Shown in pieces: positions 43,980 through 55,570 of a DNA stretch of 64,000 bases. A model generated the notes under the pieces. The model had not been told where the DNA came from. It made no database searches and saw only the letters and a list, made by a program, of their open reading frames with translations. The position numbers and the translations under genes were made by a program. Every line of letters starts with the position of its first letter. Position 1 is the stretch's first letter. Source of the DNA: Lunularia cruciata (taxonomy: Eukaryota; Streptophyta; Marchantiopsida; Lunulariales; Lunulariaceae); the NCBI GenBank assembly GCA_948567375.1, contig OX419761.1, positions 27,690,243 through 27,754,242 of the forward strand, written 5' to 3'.

Positions 43980-46900
43980 AGCAAGGGAAGGAAGAAGAAT
44001 AAGGCGCAAAGATCCCAAAAGGCAACCTCACAATTTATTGTCGTGAATGGAATCCTAGAAGGTAATCAAGTGAGAGTATTAATAGAACCGGGAGCAACAA
44101 AGAATTTTTTGTCTTGCTCTATAGCAAGATTGGGAATGGATCTAGAGAGAGATGGGTGTGAAGAAGTAGAGTTACCTAATGGGCAAACAAAGAGGATTAA
44201 ATCATTACCTAGACGGGTAACCCTCTCTATAGGAGAATATCAGGAAGTAATTGAGTGGCGAGTGATACAATTAGCTCGTTATGATGCAATTTTAGGCATA
44301 CCATGGATGAAGCAGTACAACCCTATGGTGGATTGGAGGAAGAAAGTAGTGGTCAATCATTGGGGAAAAGAAAAATCACACAGGCAAAAACTGCCTCTAT
44401 ATGTCATAGGGACGGCAACGGTCTATAAGACCGATAGATGTTTTATGGGTCTAATAAGAGAAGTCCAGAGTGCACAACTTGATGGACAAATTCCTGAGAA
44501 ATTGAAGGATGTGGTGGATGAGTTTCAAGATATCTTTCTTGATGATCTACCCTCAAGATTACCATTAAAAAGTCGAGTAGATCACAAAATTGAGACACTC
44601 TCGAGGAAGACACCTCCTTGTAAGACCCCATATCGCCTATCACCCCATGAGTTGGAGGAGTGTAAAACTCAAATTGAGGAGATGCTGCAAAAAGGGTTCA
44701 TCCAACCTAGTGTATCACTATATGGGGCCCATGTCTTGTTTGTGAAGAAGAAGGATGGTACAATGCGCATGTGCATTGACTATCGGGGTCTCAATCAGCA
44801 AATAGTGAAGAATAAATACCCCTTACCTCGCATGGATGACATGTTTGATCAACTCCATGGAGCAAGATACTTCACCAAACTGGACTTGCCGAGCGATTAC
44901 AATCAAATCCAAATTGTAGAGGAGGATCTGTACAAAATTGCCTTTCAAACCAGGTATGGCCACTTTGAGTATCTTGTGATGCCTTTTGGCCTCACCAATG
45001 CACCTGCCACTTTCATGAGTCTAATGAATGACATATTTCGTCCATACTTGGATAAGTCTATTATCGTCTTCTTGGATGATATTTTAGTATATAGTAGCAC
45101 AATGACAGAACACAAACAACATCTACGAGAGGTCCTCCAGATTCTAAGAGAGAATCAATTGTATGCCAAAATCTCAAAGTGTGAGTTTGGCAAGTCTGAA
45201 GTAGACTACTTGGGGCATAGAGTAAGTGTAGAGGGCATTCAAGTATTGATAGATAAAATAGAGGTCATTCAAAAATGGAGTGCCCCAGAAGATCAGACTC
45301 AACTTAAGAGCTTCTTGGGGTTGACGGGATTCTATCATTGATTTGTCAAGGACTTCTCCAAGGTTGCACAGCCTTTAACGGCACTACTTGGCAAGGGGAA
45401 GAAGTGGACATGGGGAACTGCACAAGAGTTGGTCTTTCAAGAATTGAAGGCTGCCTTACTACATGCACCAATCTTGAAGTGGTATGACCCAAAACGTCCA
45501 ATCAAGTTGGCCACAGATGCATCAGGCGTAGCAATAGGAGCAGTCCTACAACAAGAGTGGCATGATAGATGGCATCCAATTGCATATTTCTCTCAAAAGT
45601 TGTTATCAAAAGAGTGCAACTACCACACCACAAAATGAGAAGAGCTGGCCATCGTTCTAGCAACCAAGCATTGGAAGCACTATCTGGGCAAGAAGGCATT
45701 TGTAGTAGAGACAGACCACAAACCTCTAGTCTACCTCAAGACGCATAAGGATCTATCTTGTCACCAAATTTGGTGGGCAGAGTGGCGACAACACTTCAAC
45801 ATGACAATCACCTACGTGGAAGGTAAGAAGCAACTTGCAGATGGATTCACCTGCATGCCAATGGCAAACAACTTGGTGGCAGAGGTTAAGATTAACCTTG
45901 AATTTTGGCCAAAGATTTTGGCTGCTACAAAAACTGATCCATAGATTGTAGAAGCGCAATCATCCAAAGTGTCACTCACCTTTCGGGATGGTTGATTATG
46001 GATCCCAAATGTCCCAGAATTACACATCACTATTCTAGTGGAATGTCATGATTCGGCCATTGCCGCTCATGTTGGAGTGGAGAAGACCTTGGATGCAATC
46101 AAGCGCCATTACTATTGGCCCAAGATGAGCAATGACGTGATAGACTACGTGCGTAGCTGCCTACTTTGTCAACAGAACAAAGCTTCTAATCAAGCTCCTA
46201 CAGGGCTCCTTCAACCTCTCCCCACGCCTACTCAACATTGGGAACAAGTGAGTATGGATCTCGTCTGTGAATTACCCAAGACCACCTCAGGGTTTGACTC
46301 CATCGTGGTCTTTGTGGACCGGCTCAGCAAAATGATTCATGTACGCCCTACCACCAAGGAGGTGATTGCTCCACAACTAGCTCAATTATACTTAAATGCA
46401 GTCTTTGCTCACCATGGCTTGTCTAGAGTACTCATCACCGATAGAGGCATCCAATTCACCAAATTTTTTTGGCAAACACTCTTTGGTTTCTTCAAAACCA
46501 AGTTGGCCATGTCCACAGCTTACCACCCACAAACAGATGGCCAAACAGAGCGGGCTAATTGCACGATTGAAGACATGTTACGCGGCTTCACCTTAGAAGA
46601 GCAAGAGAGGTGGGACACCCTACTCTTGTTGGTGGAATTTGCTTACAACAATTCAGTGAATGCATCCACCCATGTCACTCTGTTCTTCCTCATGTATGGT
46701 GAGCATCCCTTCACACCTTCTAGCTTGATGAAGATCAGTCTAGTGGCTACCAAGGTCGATGCAATCAACACATTTGTTTCTAGAATCCAACAAGGTGTGG
46801 AGAGCGCTAAGCATAGATTACAGATTGCACAAAATTGACAGAAGCAGTATGTTGATGCACACCGTAGGCACATGGAGTTCAATGTTGGGGATCAAGTGTG

Positions 46901-47330
46901 GCTATTGACAACCAACCTTACATTAGTTGGGCCTCGTAAGCTCAAACCTCGTTTTATTGGGCCTTTCTCGATTCTTCGTCGCATCAGTGTTGTGGCCTAT
47001 CACCTTGAGCTACCACCACACATGAAGATCCATCTAGTGTTCCATGTCTCCCTCCTATGCAAATTTGCTCCCCAATCAGGCCAGGGTCATTCCACACAAG
47101 ACATTTGACCTTGTCCGACACTCATTGATGGCATAGAGGAATATGAAGTGGAGCGGATTCTCCAAAAATGCATGTGTGGTACTCACCATCTGCGGGTGGA
47201 CTATCTAGTACAATGGAAAGGTTACCCCCTCTATGAAGCAACCTAAGAGCCCGCTGCCAATTTGGCACATGCACCGGTGTTGGTGCAAGCATTTGAGCAA
47301 CAATTGCACAACGAGGACATTGCGTCTTAA
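43980..47330 (+). pseudogene. B1 pol (protease, RT, RNase H, integrase, chromodomain)
   Basis: The first 430 or so codons are open to TGA at 45342. Protease [12 protein letters not shown] has Glu for the catalytic Asp. RT has [28 protein letters not shown] and FLDDILVYS. After the stop come RNase H (LATDASGVAIGAVLQQEW, ETDHKPLVYL) and integrase ([64 protein letters not shown]). The chromodomain EEYEVERIL...LVQWKGYPLYEAT is at about 47136-47290. Further stops lie near 45636, 45942, 45992, 46836, 47106 and 47248. Most fit C-to-T or G-to-A changes (Arg CGA to TGA, Gln CAG to TAG). The final TAA (47328-47330) overlaps the polypurine tract. Confidence 0.92.
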
Positions 47331-47343
47331 AAGGAGGGAGGTC
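47329..47343 (+). other. B1 polypurine tract
   Basis: AAAAGGAGGGAGGTC immediately before the 3' LTR, the primer for plus-strand DNA synthesis. Confidence 0.88.
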
Positions 47344-48072
47344 TGTAATACCAAGAGCTAGCCATATGATCTAGATTTGAAATTTGGTTTGGGAACATCT
47401 AGAATGATGTTATACATGATGGTCAAAATAGATAAGATAGAAGTATCACCAAAAGAGTACTTCTACAAATAGGGCAGAAACCGAAATAGACTTGAGAACC
47501 TTAGAACCAATAGCTAGACATATGATTTAAAGGTGAGAATTGGTTTGGTAACATCTGGAAGGATGTTACACATGATGGACTAAACAGATCAGAAAGAGGT
47601 ATCACCAAAACAGGACTTCTACTAATAGAGTAGGAACCAAAATATGACTGAAATCTTTGAAGGCAATTTCGGAGGCCTCAAAAATGTGCAAATTCCCCCC
47701 CTCCCCACCCCAACAGAGGAAAGGCTTGCCTTCCCTCCCCCTTGCTTTGTCTCATCGAGAGCTTTCCAACGGTACCTTACTCACGTGATTTTGAGATTCC
47801 TACAGGAAGATTCCCTAAAAGATTCCCTCTGGTCAAAGCTTGTTTGACCAACCAGTTAGGACCTAGACCAGACATGTCGCCCATCCAAGTAAGTAATCCA
47901 AGGGTGGAGCTTGCTGACATGTCACCTATCGGTGTCCCTAATCCTATGGTGGAGCTTCCTTGGAGGAGATCCTCTTTGTCTATATAATAAAGAGAAGGTG
48001 CTCCTTTGGGGCATTGAATGTTTGAGTGTGCAATCTGTGTTTTCTTTCTTCTCTTGTCCTCGGAGTATTACA
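47344..48072 (+). repeat. B1 3' LTR
   Basis: 729 bp, complete family B form, ending GGAGTATTACA and followed directly by the CCTTA duplication. Confidence 0.93.
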
Positions 48073-49744
48073 CCTTACACTTGGAACACATGAAGAGTTG
48101 ACATCATTGATGGGAGGAACAACTCCAATTGTTTGACATCAAACTTGAATACAAACCAAGTTGCTTCCATGTCATCCCTAATGCTCTATCACGACGACTT
48201 GATTTGAAGTCTCTTCATCTCATCACGGAGGCAATTAATACAGTGTCAATTGACCCCAAGGTCCAACATGAGTTTTGATCAACTCTACAACAAGATCCCT
48301 TCTTCCAAATGGTACATGGTTGTCTTATAGCATGCGACAATGAATACAACATCTTCTCCTTCAAGGAAGGCCTTCTATTCCATGAGGACCGGATCTATGT
48401 TCCAACCAAAGGTGATCTCCAACTTGTGCGCCTTCAAGCAGCCTATGATTTACCAATAGCTGGTCACATGGGTGTGGACAAGACCTTGGGTACCCTCCAA
48501 TGCCAATGGTGGTGGCCCAACATGACACAAGATGTTCAAGAGTTTGCCCAATCGTGTGAGAGTTGCCAATGTAACAAGGCCCTCAACCAGAAGCCGAGTG
48601 GACTCATTCAACCACTCCCCATTCCATTTGCTCAACCGGAACATGTGAGCTTGGATCTCATCACATCCTTGCCCAAGACAAAGCAAGGACACACAGTAAT
48701 GGTGGTGTTTGTGGATAAGCTTAGTAAGCAAATCCACTTAGCACCAACCTTTGATACCGTGGATGCTGCAACCTTAGCACAAATCTACTTCAACAATATC
48801 TTGAAGCATCATGGGATGCCATGTGTACTCATCTTCAACCGTGATCCTTGATTCACAGGGAATTTTTGGCAAGCACTCTATTAGATACTTGGCACCAAGC
48901 TTGCTTTGTCCATGATCTACCATCCTCAAACTGATGGACAAACCAAACGTGCAAATCCTATTGTGGAGGATATGTTGCATGCCTTTGTCAATGTCCACTA
49001 TACCAATTGAGATGAATGTCTTGCAGTTGTAGAATTTGCCTACAATAATTCCAAATAGGCAAGCACCAAATTTTCTCCTTTCTTTCTCAATTTTGGCCAA
49101 GATCCACTTGTTCTAGATTTTGTTCTTGCTCCTCCTCCATCTCAAGTTCCCATACTTCAACCTTCTTGACTACCATATCCTAATCTATCCTACAAGCCAA
49201 ATCTCATCTCCTTGTTGCTCAGAATCGTTAGAAACAATATACGGATCACCATCACCATGATCTCACCTTTGAAGTCAATGATAAAGTCATGTTATCCTTA
49301 ATAACCTACTCCCCCACTTGATACCCAAGTTAGTAAACTTGCTACTAATTGGATAGGACCCTTTGATGTCACCCAAATCATCCCTCTTATTGTTTATCGA
49401 CTTGCCTTACCTTGTCATATGCGCATCCACCCTATCTTTCACATTTCCAAGTTAAAACCCTTTGTTTCTAACCCATCTTCCTTTCCCTCTGGTGTCCAAC
49501 TTCCTCCTCCTCCTCCCATCCCTATCAATGATCATGAGGAGTACGAAGTTGATCGTATCCTTGCACGTTGTCACATTCAACAAGGACGCCACCAACATAC
49601 AGAGTATAAGGTCCTTTGGAAAGGTATCTTCTTCATTATGCCACATGGGAATCTCTTTCTCACCTCTAGAATGCACATACGGCCATCTAGGAGTTTGAAG
49701 CTTCAATGGCAACAAGGACGTCATCAACTAGTGGTGGGGAAATA
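48073..49744 (+). pseudogene. A3 pol, 3' part (RNase H end, integrase, chromodomain)
   Basis: It resumes with CCTTACACTTGGAACACATG after the duplicated CCTTA. The integrase runs HMGVDKTLGTLQCQWWWPNM...SLDLITSLPKTKQGH...FNRDP with a stop at 48849, then [13 protein letters not shown]. The chromodomain is at about 49530-49720 (EEYEVDRILARCHIQ). Several stops. Confidence 0.87.
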
Positions 49745-50170
49745 TATAACAATATGGAGTTTAGCAATGTAGTTAATAAGGCTAACAAAGTAAAGAATAA
49801 GCCAAATTAGCTTAGAATATTCTAGAAGCATCTAGGAAATTTCTTGGGAAGCTTCTTGACTAGCTTAACTTGCACCCCAAGTAGGTAGCTTCTAGGAGGA
49901 AGCTTATAAAAGCTTTCAACTAGCTTAGCTTGCATGCCAAGTAGGCGACTTCTAGAAGGAAGCTTCTTGAGAAACTTCTTGGTTAATTTGGCTTGCACTC
50001 TAAGAAAGCAGCTCAAGGAAGCTTCTTGAGAAGCTTCTCAAGGGCCTTGTATGCTACCTATAAATACCAAAGCCAAAGCTCATGCTAGGCATTTGGAGTT
50101 TTCCCAAATTCAAGTGTCCCAATGTGAGTTTCTATTCTCTTATTTCTCTCCTTGGTCTTGGTCTTTTACA
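49745..50170 (+). repeat. A3 3' LTR
   Basis: 426 bp, starting TATAACAATATGG (TG decayed to TA) and ending GTCTTTTACA; TATA box 50059-50066; then the TTGAT duplication. Confidence 0.9.
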
Positions 50171-51872
50171 TTGATCAACCATTGCTTGATGAGGCTCTTG
50201 ACACTCCTTATATCCTCCTTGTGCAATCAGCTTGATCCACATCACAAAAATAGACTAATCTTCCTCCAAAGCTTGCTCTATAGCTACTTCATTGACAAAT
50301 TTCCCGTCTATGGACTTATCTTTCTTCAAAGCTTGCTCTATGGTTGTGTTCTTAACAAACTTCTCATCTTGTGAGTTATCTTCCTTCAAAGCTTACTCTA
50401 TGGTTGCTTTCTTGATAAACTTCCCATCTTGGAACTTATCTTCCTTCAAAGCTTGCTCTATGGTTGTTTTCTTGACAAACTTCCTATCTTGGAATTGACT
50501 ATTCTTAGGTGTCTTACTCAAAGATGCTAGACAACCTAATCAAAATTTCTACCTTTGTGTTGTACTTGAATTTATCATTGGGTCTAATCAAATTCAACCT
50601 CATGATGTTCAAGCCAAGGTAAGCCCAAAATGAAATCATAGTGTAAAGGTGCCACTACAAACCTCATATACTCCAAATACTCCTTTCTAATCCTAATGTA
50701 ACAAGATGTGAAGTACGGAATGTAGAATCAGAATGTGAGGTACTTTCTACCATCCGGCATCATCAATTTGCTTCCAATTACTAGCTTGATAGGAATATGT
50801 GATTCCTTTGCTAATTGCATAGACATGCAATTCTTTGAATTTCCAAAATCAACCAAAATCCTATAATCATGATCATATATCATACCTTGCAAGTGAAGCA
50901 AACTTGCATAGGTTGAGCTCTCAATCTCATTGGAACTAATAAATTTCCTAATAGGTAGATCAAAATCTCCTACCGGAATTCCTTATTTCCTTGATCATTC
51001 TGCTCCACAAACTCCATTTGGATGACTTGTCGGGGTCGCCCATTCTTGAGTGGACATTCAATGATACAATATCCAATTTGGCAACAATAGAAACAACCAC
51101 CATTTTGTCACAATTTTCTCTATATATGGGGCCAAGTGGTCTCTATTAAATAGCATCAATCTACATTGGTGTTGGCTCTTCCACTCATATGTGGTATATT
51201 GGTAGGTTCTATGGAGGTCAAGATCAAGACCAAGTTGTTGCAACCAAGGACAAAGCATTCAATCAATTGCATGGTTTCCTCCAAGTGTTATAGCTCTTGT
51301 ATAATTACTTCTAATTTGGTTCATGACTTCAAGCCACTCAAAAATTGATCCACAACTTCACCTTCTAATAGATCTGGAATTTGTATGATGGTGTTCTAGA
51401 ATTGCATGATGTAACTTCTTATAGAGCCAATTTGCTTCAACTTTAACAACCTACCCCATGCAGCTTATGTGGCATTTATAACTTGGAATTGTCCAATTAT
51501 TGCACTCTTCAATTCTACTCATGTCAAGATTGGTGCAACAATTTTCCGTTCAGCTTTCTCTACTTGGAATCACCACCATAGCTTTGCTACGCCATCTAAT
51601 TGGCTAGAAGCCAAGAGAATCTATTTACGTACATCTTGAAGATTGGTAGCTTTCAAATAATGTTTGTAGTCAAACACAAAATTCTCCATTGCACTCGAGA
51701 GATTCTTGCCTTCAAAAACCTTAGGTTTTAGAAATCTGATTTGGTCTTCTTCTTCTCAAATTGGTATTCTCTCTACGTGCTCTTGTTGTCAATGATCTTG
51801 TTCATCCAACAATTGAGTAAGGTGCTTGATTTGTTGTTGCATAGCAATAATAACCTCAGGCATTGCTACCAT
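50171..51872 (-). pseudogene. A4 gag and protease
   Basis: Minus strand: gag starts MVAMPEVIIAMQQQIKHL at 51872. It has AMENFVFDYKHY and LLASSQLDGVAKLWW, and a knuckle near 51060-51105 with His replaced by Tyr (CFYCCQIGYCIIEC). Then comes a protease with LVDFGNS, the four-unit linker repeat, and the break at A3. Many stops. Confidence 0.83.
50255..50494 (-). repeat. 60-bp in-frame repeat x 4 in the A4 protease-RT linker
   Basis: Four 20-codon units on the minus strand, each with a (D/E)(G/R/E)KF core and T(I)EQALK or AIEQALEED. This is the longest array among the four A copies. Confidence 0.9.
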
Positions 51873-52150
51873 GGTTATTACTCTATCACACCATCCATAA
51901 TTTATCTAATTTATTAATACATAGATGAAACACGTCCATTGTTCTCCATAAGTTACAACCAAAACTACCAAGGGATTCCTTAGACAAAGTGTTCCTTAGA
52001 TAAAGTGATTGACTTTTGCCCAAAGTGTGAGTGATGAAGTGTGTGAAATGATGTTTGGATAGTACTTGGATACAAAAATCCCAATGGTTTGGCATAAATG
52101 GATTTGGTGGTCCATAAATTCTATCTATCTCATTCATGCTCTGATACCAA

Positions 52151-52550
52151 TGTAAAAGACTGAGATCAATGAGAGAAATAAGAGATAGAAGATCACATTG
52201 GGACACTTGAGTGTGGGAAACTCCAAATGCCAATCATGAGCTTTGGCTTTGGTATTTATAGGGAGCATACAAGGCCTTGAGAAGCTTCTCAAGAAAATTC
52301 CTTGAGAAGCCAAGTCAATCGAGAAGCTCCTCGAGAAGCTTCCTTCTAGAAGTTGCTTACTTGGCATGCAAGCTAAGCTAGTTGGAAGCTTCTAGAAGCT
52401 TCCTTCTAAAAATTACCTACTTGGGGTGCAAGCTAAGCTACCCAAGACTCTTTCCAAGAAGCTTCTTAGATACTTTTGGAATATTCTAGGCTAATTTGTC
52501 CTATCGCTATTTCATTAACTAACTTTATCACTAAACTCCATATTATTATA
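52151..52550 (-). repeat. A4 5' LTR
   Basis: 400 bp with TATTTATA (plus) at 52253-52260 and GAAGCTTCTAGAAGCTTC at 52385-52402. The plus-strand distal end reads ATTATTATA. Confidence 0.88.
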
Positions 52551-54278
52551 TCCAGGATCTATCAATTCTCTCACTTGCTTTCCTTCTAGGACTCCATTTA
52601 CAATAGTGAATTGTGAGCTTATATTTCTTGGTCTCTTCACACTTGTCCTCTTCCTTCCCCTACTATTTTGCTTTTCTATTGAGCCAATAAGACCACGAGG
52701 TACATTTACTAGTGATCTTCATTTTGTGAGGTGATTTCTACATCCTCCTCTTCAATTCTTCTCTCCATGTTATTCAAAGATCACTTGTATGGAGGCCAAG
52801 GGCCTCTAGGAAAATGAGTGTGACAATTGATGGCGAGGTGCCCAACTCGGCCATAATTGTAACAATGACACTATTCTGCCCAAGTCCCTTCTCCTTGTGG
52901 ATCCCATCTCTCCTTTCTTTGACCGATCCTCATTTTCCTTGGGGCTATTGTGCTCCTTGTTCTCTAAATCAAATATCATCCAATTCTATAGGGATTGGTC
53001 CACCAAAGTGTTGTGTTTCAGCCTGGTAAATTGAGTCTGGATGACCCCTTGACCTCCTCCTAGTGCCCTTCCTATTCTTTGAGTACAATCAATGGCTTCA
53101 AAAATAGTATGAAGGTTTTGCACCATTAATTCTTGGCGGATTTGCTCTTTCAACCCTTGTTTGAAATTTTCTAGAGCTTTTGCTAGACTCATGTTGGTTA
53201 TTGCAACTTGTAAATCAAGGGATGCTTCCATGTATTCTTGTACAATGTTCTTCTCCTTCAACCCCTATAGTCAAGTTTGGGCCATCTGCACCAAATCCAC
53301 CAATTAGAAGTTCTTCAACAATTTTTTTTGCATGGCCGTCCATGTAACCTCCCTTCCTTTTGCCAACATTGATCATTCCCAAGCGTCGTACCATATGAGG
53401 GTTTATTTGGTCAAGTACCCACATACAAGCATGCCGAAAAAATGATTAGTGATTTCAATTGTGACAATCAAAAGTATCAATTCATTATTGAAATCCAATT
53501 CTCTATGACTCCCATGGAATGTTGTCCCTTGTAAGGCTTGATGTTCTAGGTTTTCTTCATCTGTAGTAATAATGTGGCCTCATTGTCAATTGGGATCGGT
53601 GTTCTTGGCATAAGTGAATCTCCATGTGCTTTGGTCATTGATATTAGGTTTTGGGACGAATCTCCTTTGTGCATTGCTTGATTATTCTTGAAGGTATGCA
53701 CTTGAATTTTCAATGCCTTCATGGTCATCTCAATCTCCCAAAACTCATTCAACATTCCTTGCATTCCTTGCATCAACCCCTACAACTACGGATCCATGAT
53801 TCCTACACATAGCACTAATCAATTGCTACTTCCTACTTCAATAGAGGGTTAATATGCTTACTCAAGAGGGAGCATGGACTATTGGAACTACCATTGGGAC
53901 CTTAGAGGCTATCACTTGTTGATAGTATTCTTCACCAAAATTATGAACTACAAATCCTAAACATTACTTTTGGTTGGACCACATAACAGATTTCTACTTG
54001 AGTGTTGAAAGAGAGAGGATTTGGTATATTCAAATCCACCATAATAAAATGTAGATCATCAAATCCCACTCTCTATTGTAGATCACCATAGGCAAAATCT
54101 CCGGGTTTGGTGAATTCATCACTATATCCATGACCTCTGCTCCAAAATGAAAAACAAGATACACTCTCACTTGCTCACATTGGATGTACATAATCTTGAT
54201 GTGGAACGGATTCAAGAATGGAAATAGGGTGCTGGATATTGTCCTCCAAGAGCCTCCATCCCATCCTCTCTCTAGCAC
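52551..54278 (-). pseudogene. B2 gag and start of protease
   Basis: Minus strand: gag from about 54278 (SSTLFPFLNPFHIKIMYIQ, collinear with B1). A zinc knuckle near 52830-52872 has its second Cys changed to Tyr. The protease begins NGVLEGKQVRELIDPG and is cut at 52551, where A4 abuts. Unlike B1, the catalytic Asp of LIDPG is kept. Confidence 0.83.
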
Positions 54279-54400
54279 ACTCCTTATCTATCAATTACAC
54301 TATGGTGTCTCTCCTCAAAAATTACTTAGTCTTAGTAGCCCATGTTCTTCCAAGAGGGATGATCCACTCTCTTGGATTGAAATACCTACTCTAATACCAT

Positions 54401-54989
54401 TATAATCTTCCAAGGATAAGGGACCTGAAGAGAAACAAAAGAGAAGAAACACACAATTTCACACTCAACCTCCGATGCCCCAAAGGAGCACCTTGACTAT
54501 ATTATACAACAAAGAGGACTCTTCCAAAGGAAGCTCCACCCTTGGATCAGATACATGGATTAGTGACCTGTAAGTGAGCTCTACCTTTAGATTGGTTGCA
54601 TGTACAGGTTACATGTCTGTTATGATCGTATTTGGTTGGTCAAACCATCTTTGACTAGAAGGAATATTTAAGGAATCTTCTTGTAAGAATCTCCAAATCA
54701 CATGGGTAAGGTGCCATTAGAAAACTCTCGACAAGACAAACTTGAGGGGAGAGAAGGCCTACCTTTCTTCCAATAGGGGAGGAATCTGCAGATTTTTGAG
54801 GTCTAATTATCCGTTCAGGCCTCCAAAATTGGCTTTGAAGTTTCTAGGCTATTTTTGGCTCTTGCTCTACTAGTATTCTTTTGGTGACGCCTCTATCTGA
54901 TCTATCTAGCACATCATACATAATATCCTTTTAAATGTTACCAAACCAATTTTCAACTCTAGATTATATGTCTAGCTATTGATATTACA
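54401..54989 (-). repeat. B2 5' LTR
   Basis: 589 bp, preceded on the plus strand by CTCTAATACCAT (primer-binding site on minus, about 54389-54400). The outer end GATATTACA is followed by the CTATA duplication. Confidence 0.87.
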
Positions 54990-55570
54990 CTATATAAGTT
55001 ATATAGTCTATAAACTACTCAAGCATCCATATAAGCATCATCTAGTGTGATTGCTCTCTTATGGATTGTAGCTAGTGCTCTATGTAAAGCAATGGATACA
55101 TGTTGTCTAAAGTATAATATAAATGATTAGAAGGAGAATATTACTTTTGATATTTGTGCCCTTGCACATTGTTTGACAAATGTGTCAAACATGATGTCTA
55201 AAGTATACCATAATACATAAGAGTGAGAATAGTACCTTGATGTCTCAATTGATATGTTTTTGCACATTTTTTTATGAAGGTGTCTAAAGTATGCTATAAA
55301 ATATGAGAGTGATGCACTTGACTTCTAAGATGATATGCCTTTGTGCACTCCTTGATGAATGTGTAAGACGGCACACCCATCACTCCATGTAACTCCAAAG
55401 TTAGAGAAAAAAAAAGGATAACTTTACTATATATCTCTAGAGACCTTGCCTCCTATCACTCCATTCACCACACATCCAGAGCCAGAGTATGAATGATCAC
55501 TTCTTAAATACTAAATCTGCTCTATGAAGACCAGATTTCATGTTTATGCTCAGTCATATCACAATTCCTA
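54990..55570 (-). mobile_element. family C copy, continuation beyond B2 (coding side)
   Basis: Minus-strand remnants match the other family C copies: KRAITLDDA near 55050, the TTTGACACATTTGTCAA segment, and CTCTGG..CTTTGGAGTTACATGG. The frame is broken in many places. Confidence 0.65.

Larger units (their letters stand above)
41562..48072 (+). mobile_element. B1: complete family B Ty3/gypsy chromovirus inserted in A3
   Basis: LTRs 41562-42260 and 47344-48072, both TGTAATACC...GTATTACA. The TSD CCTTA is perfect at 41557-41561 and 48073-48077, and it interrupts the A3 RNase H codons for QTLHLEH. The primer-binding site, gag, pol with chromodomain and polypurine tract are all present in order. 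Total length is 6,511 bp. Confidence 0.95.
37594..50170 (+). mobile_element. A3: family A element inserted in A4; carries A5 and B1
   Basis: TTGAT flanks it at 37589-37593 and 50171-50175. The 5' LTR is 37594-38434 including the 425-bp solo LTR A5; the 3' LTR is 49745-50170. The internal sequence (38435-41561 and 48078-49744, about 4.8 kb) is interrupted by the 6.5-kb B1. The primer-binding site TTGGTATCAGAG is at 38435-38446. Confidence 0.9.
34681..52550 (-). mobile_element. A4: family A element inserted in B2, split by A3
   Basis: LTRs 34681-35022 (3') and 52151-52550 (5'); the internal parts 35023-37593 and 50171-52150 total about 4.55 kb, near full length. The primer-binding site is on the minus strand at 52138-52149 (GCTCTGATACCA on plus). 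The flanks CCAAG (34676-34680) and TCCAG (52551-52555) are not a clean duplication, and about 500 bp of B2 is missing across the insertion. Confidence 0.85.
20233..54989 (-). mobile_element. B2: family B Ty3/gypsy chromovirus, host of the whole nest
   Basis: LTRs at 20233-20825 (3') and 54401-54989 (5', with a decayed outer TG) bound the element. CTATA flanks it at 20228-20232 and 54990-54994. Its own sequence is in four pieces: 20826-23393, 34503-34680, 52551-54400 and the LTRs. The rest is later insertions A1 and A4 with their contents. Aligned by eye to B1, the pieces are collinear. The exception is about 500 bp, between the protease active site and the start of RT, missing at the A4 junction. 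Confidence 0.88.

Noticed and set aside
45342-45344. In-frame TGA in B1 pol as programmed read-through or selenocysteine
   Set aside because: It replaces a conserved Arg in HRF and is followed by six more stops, so it is decay.
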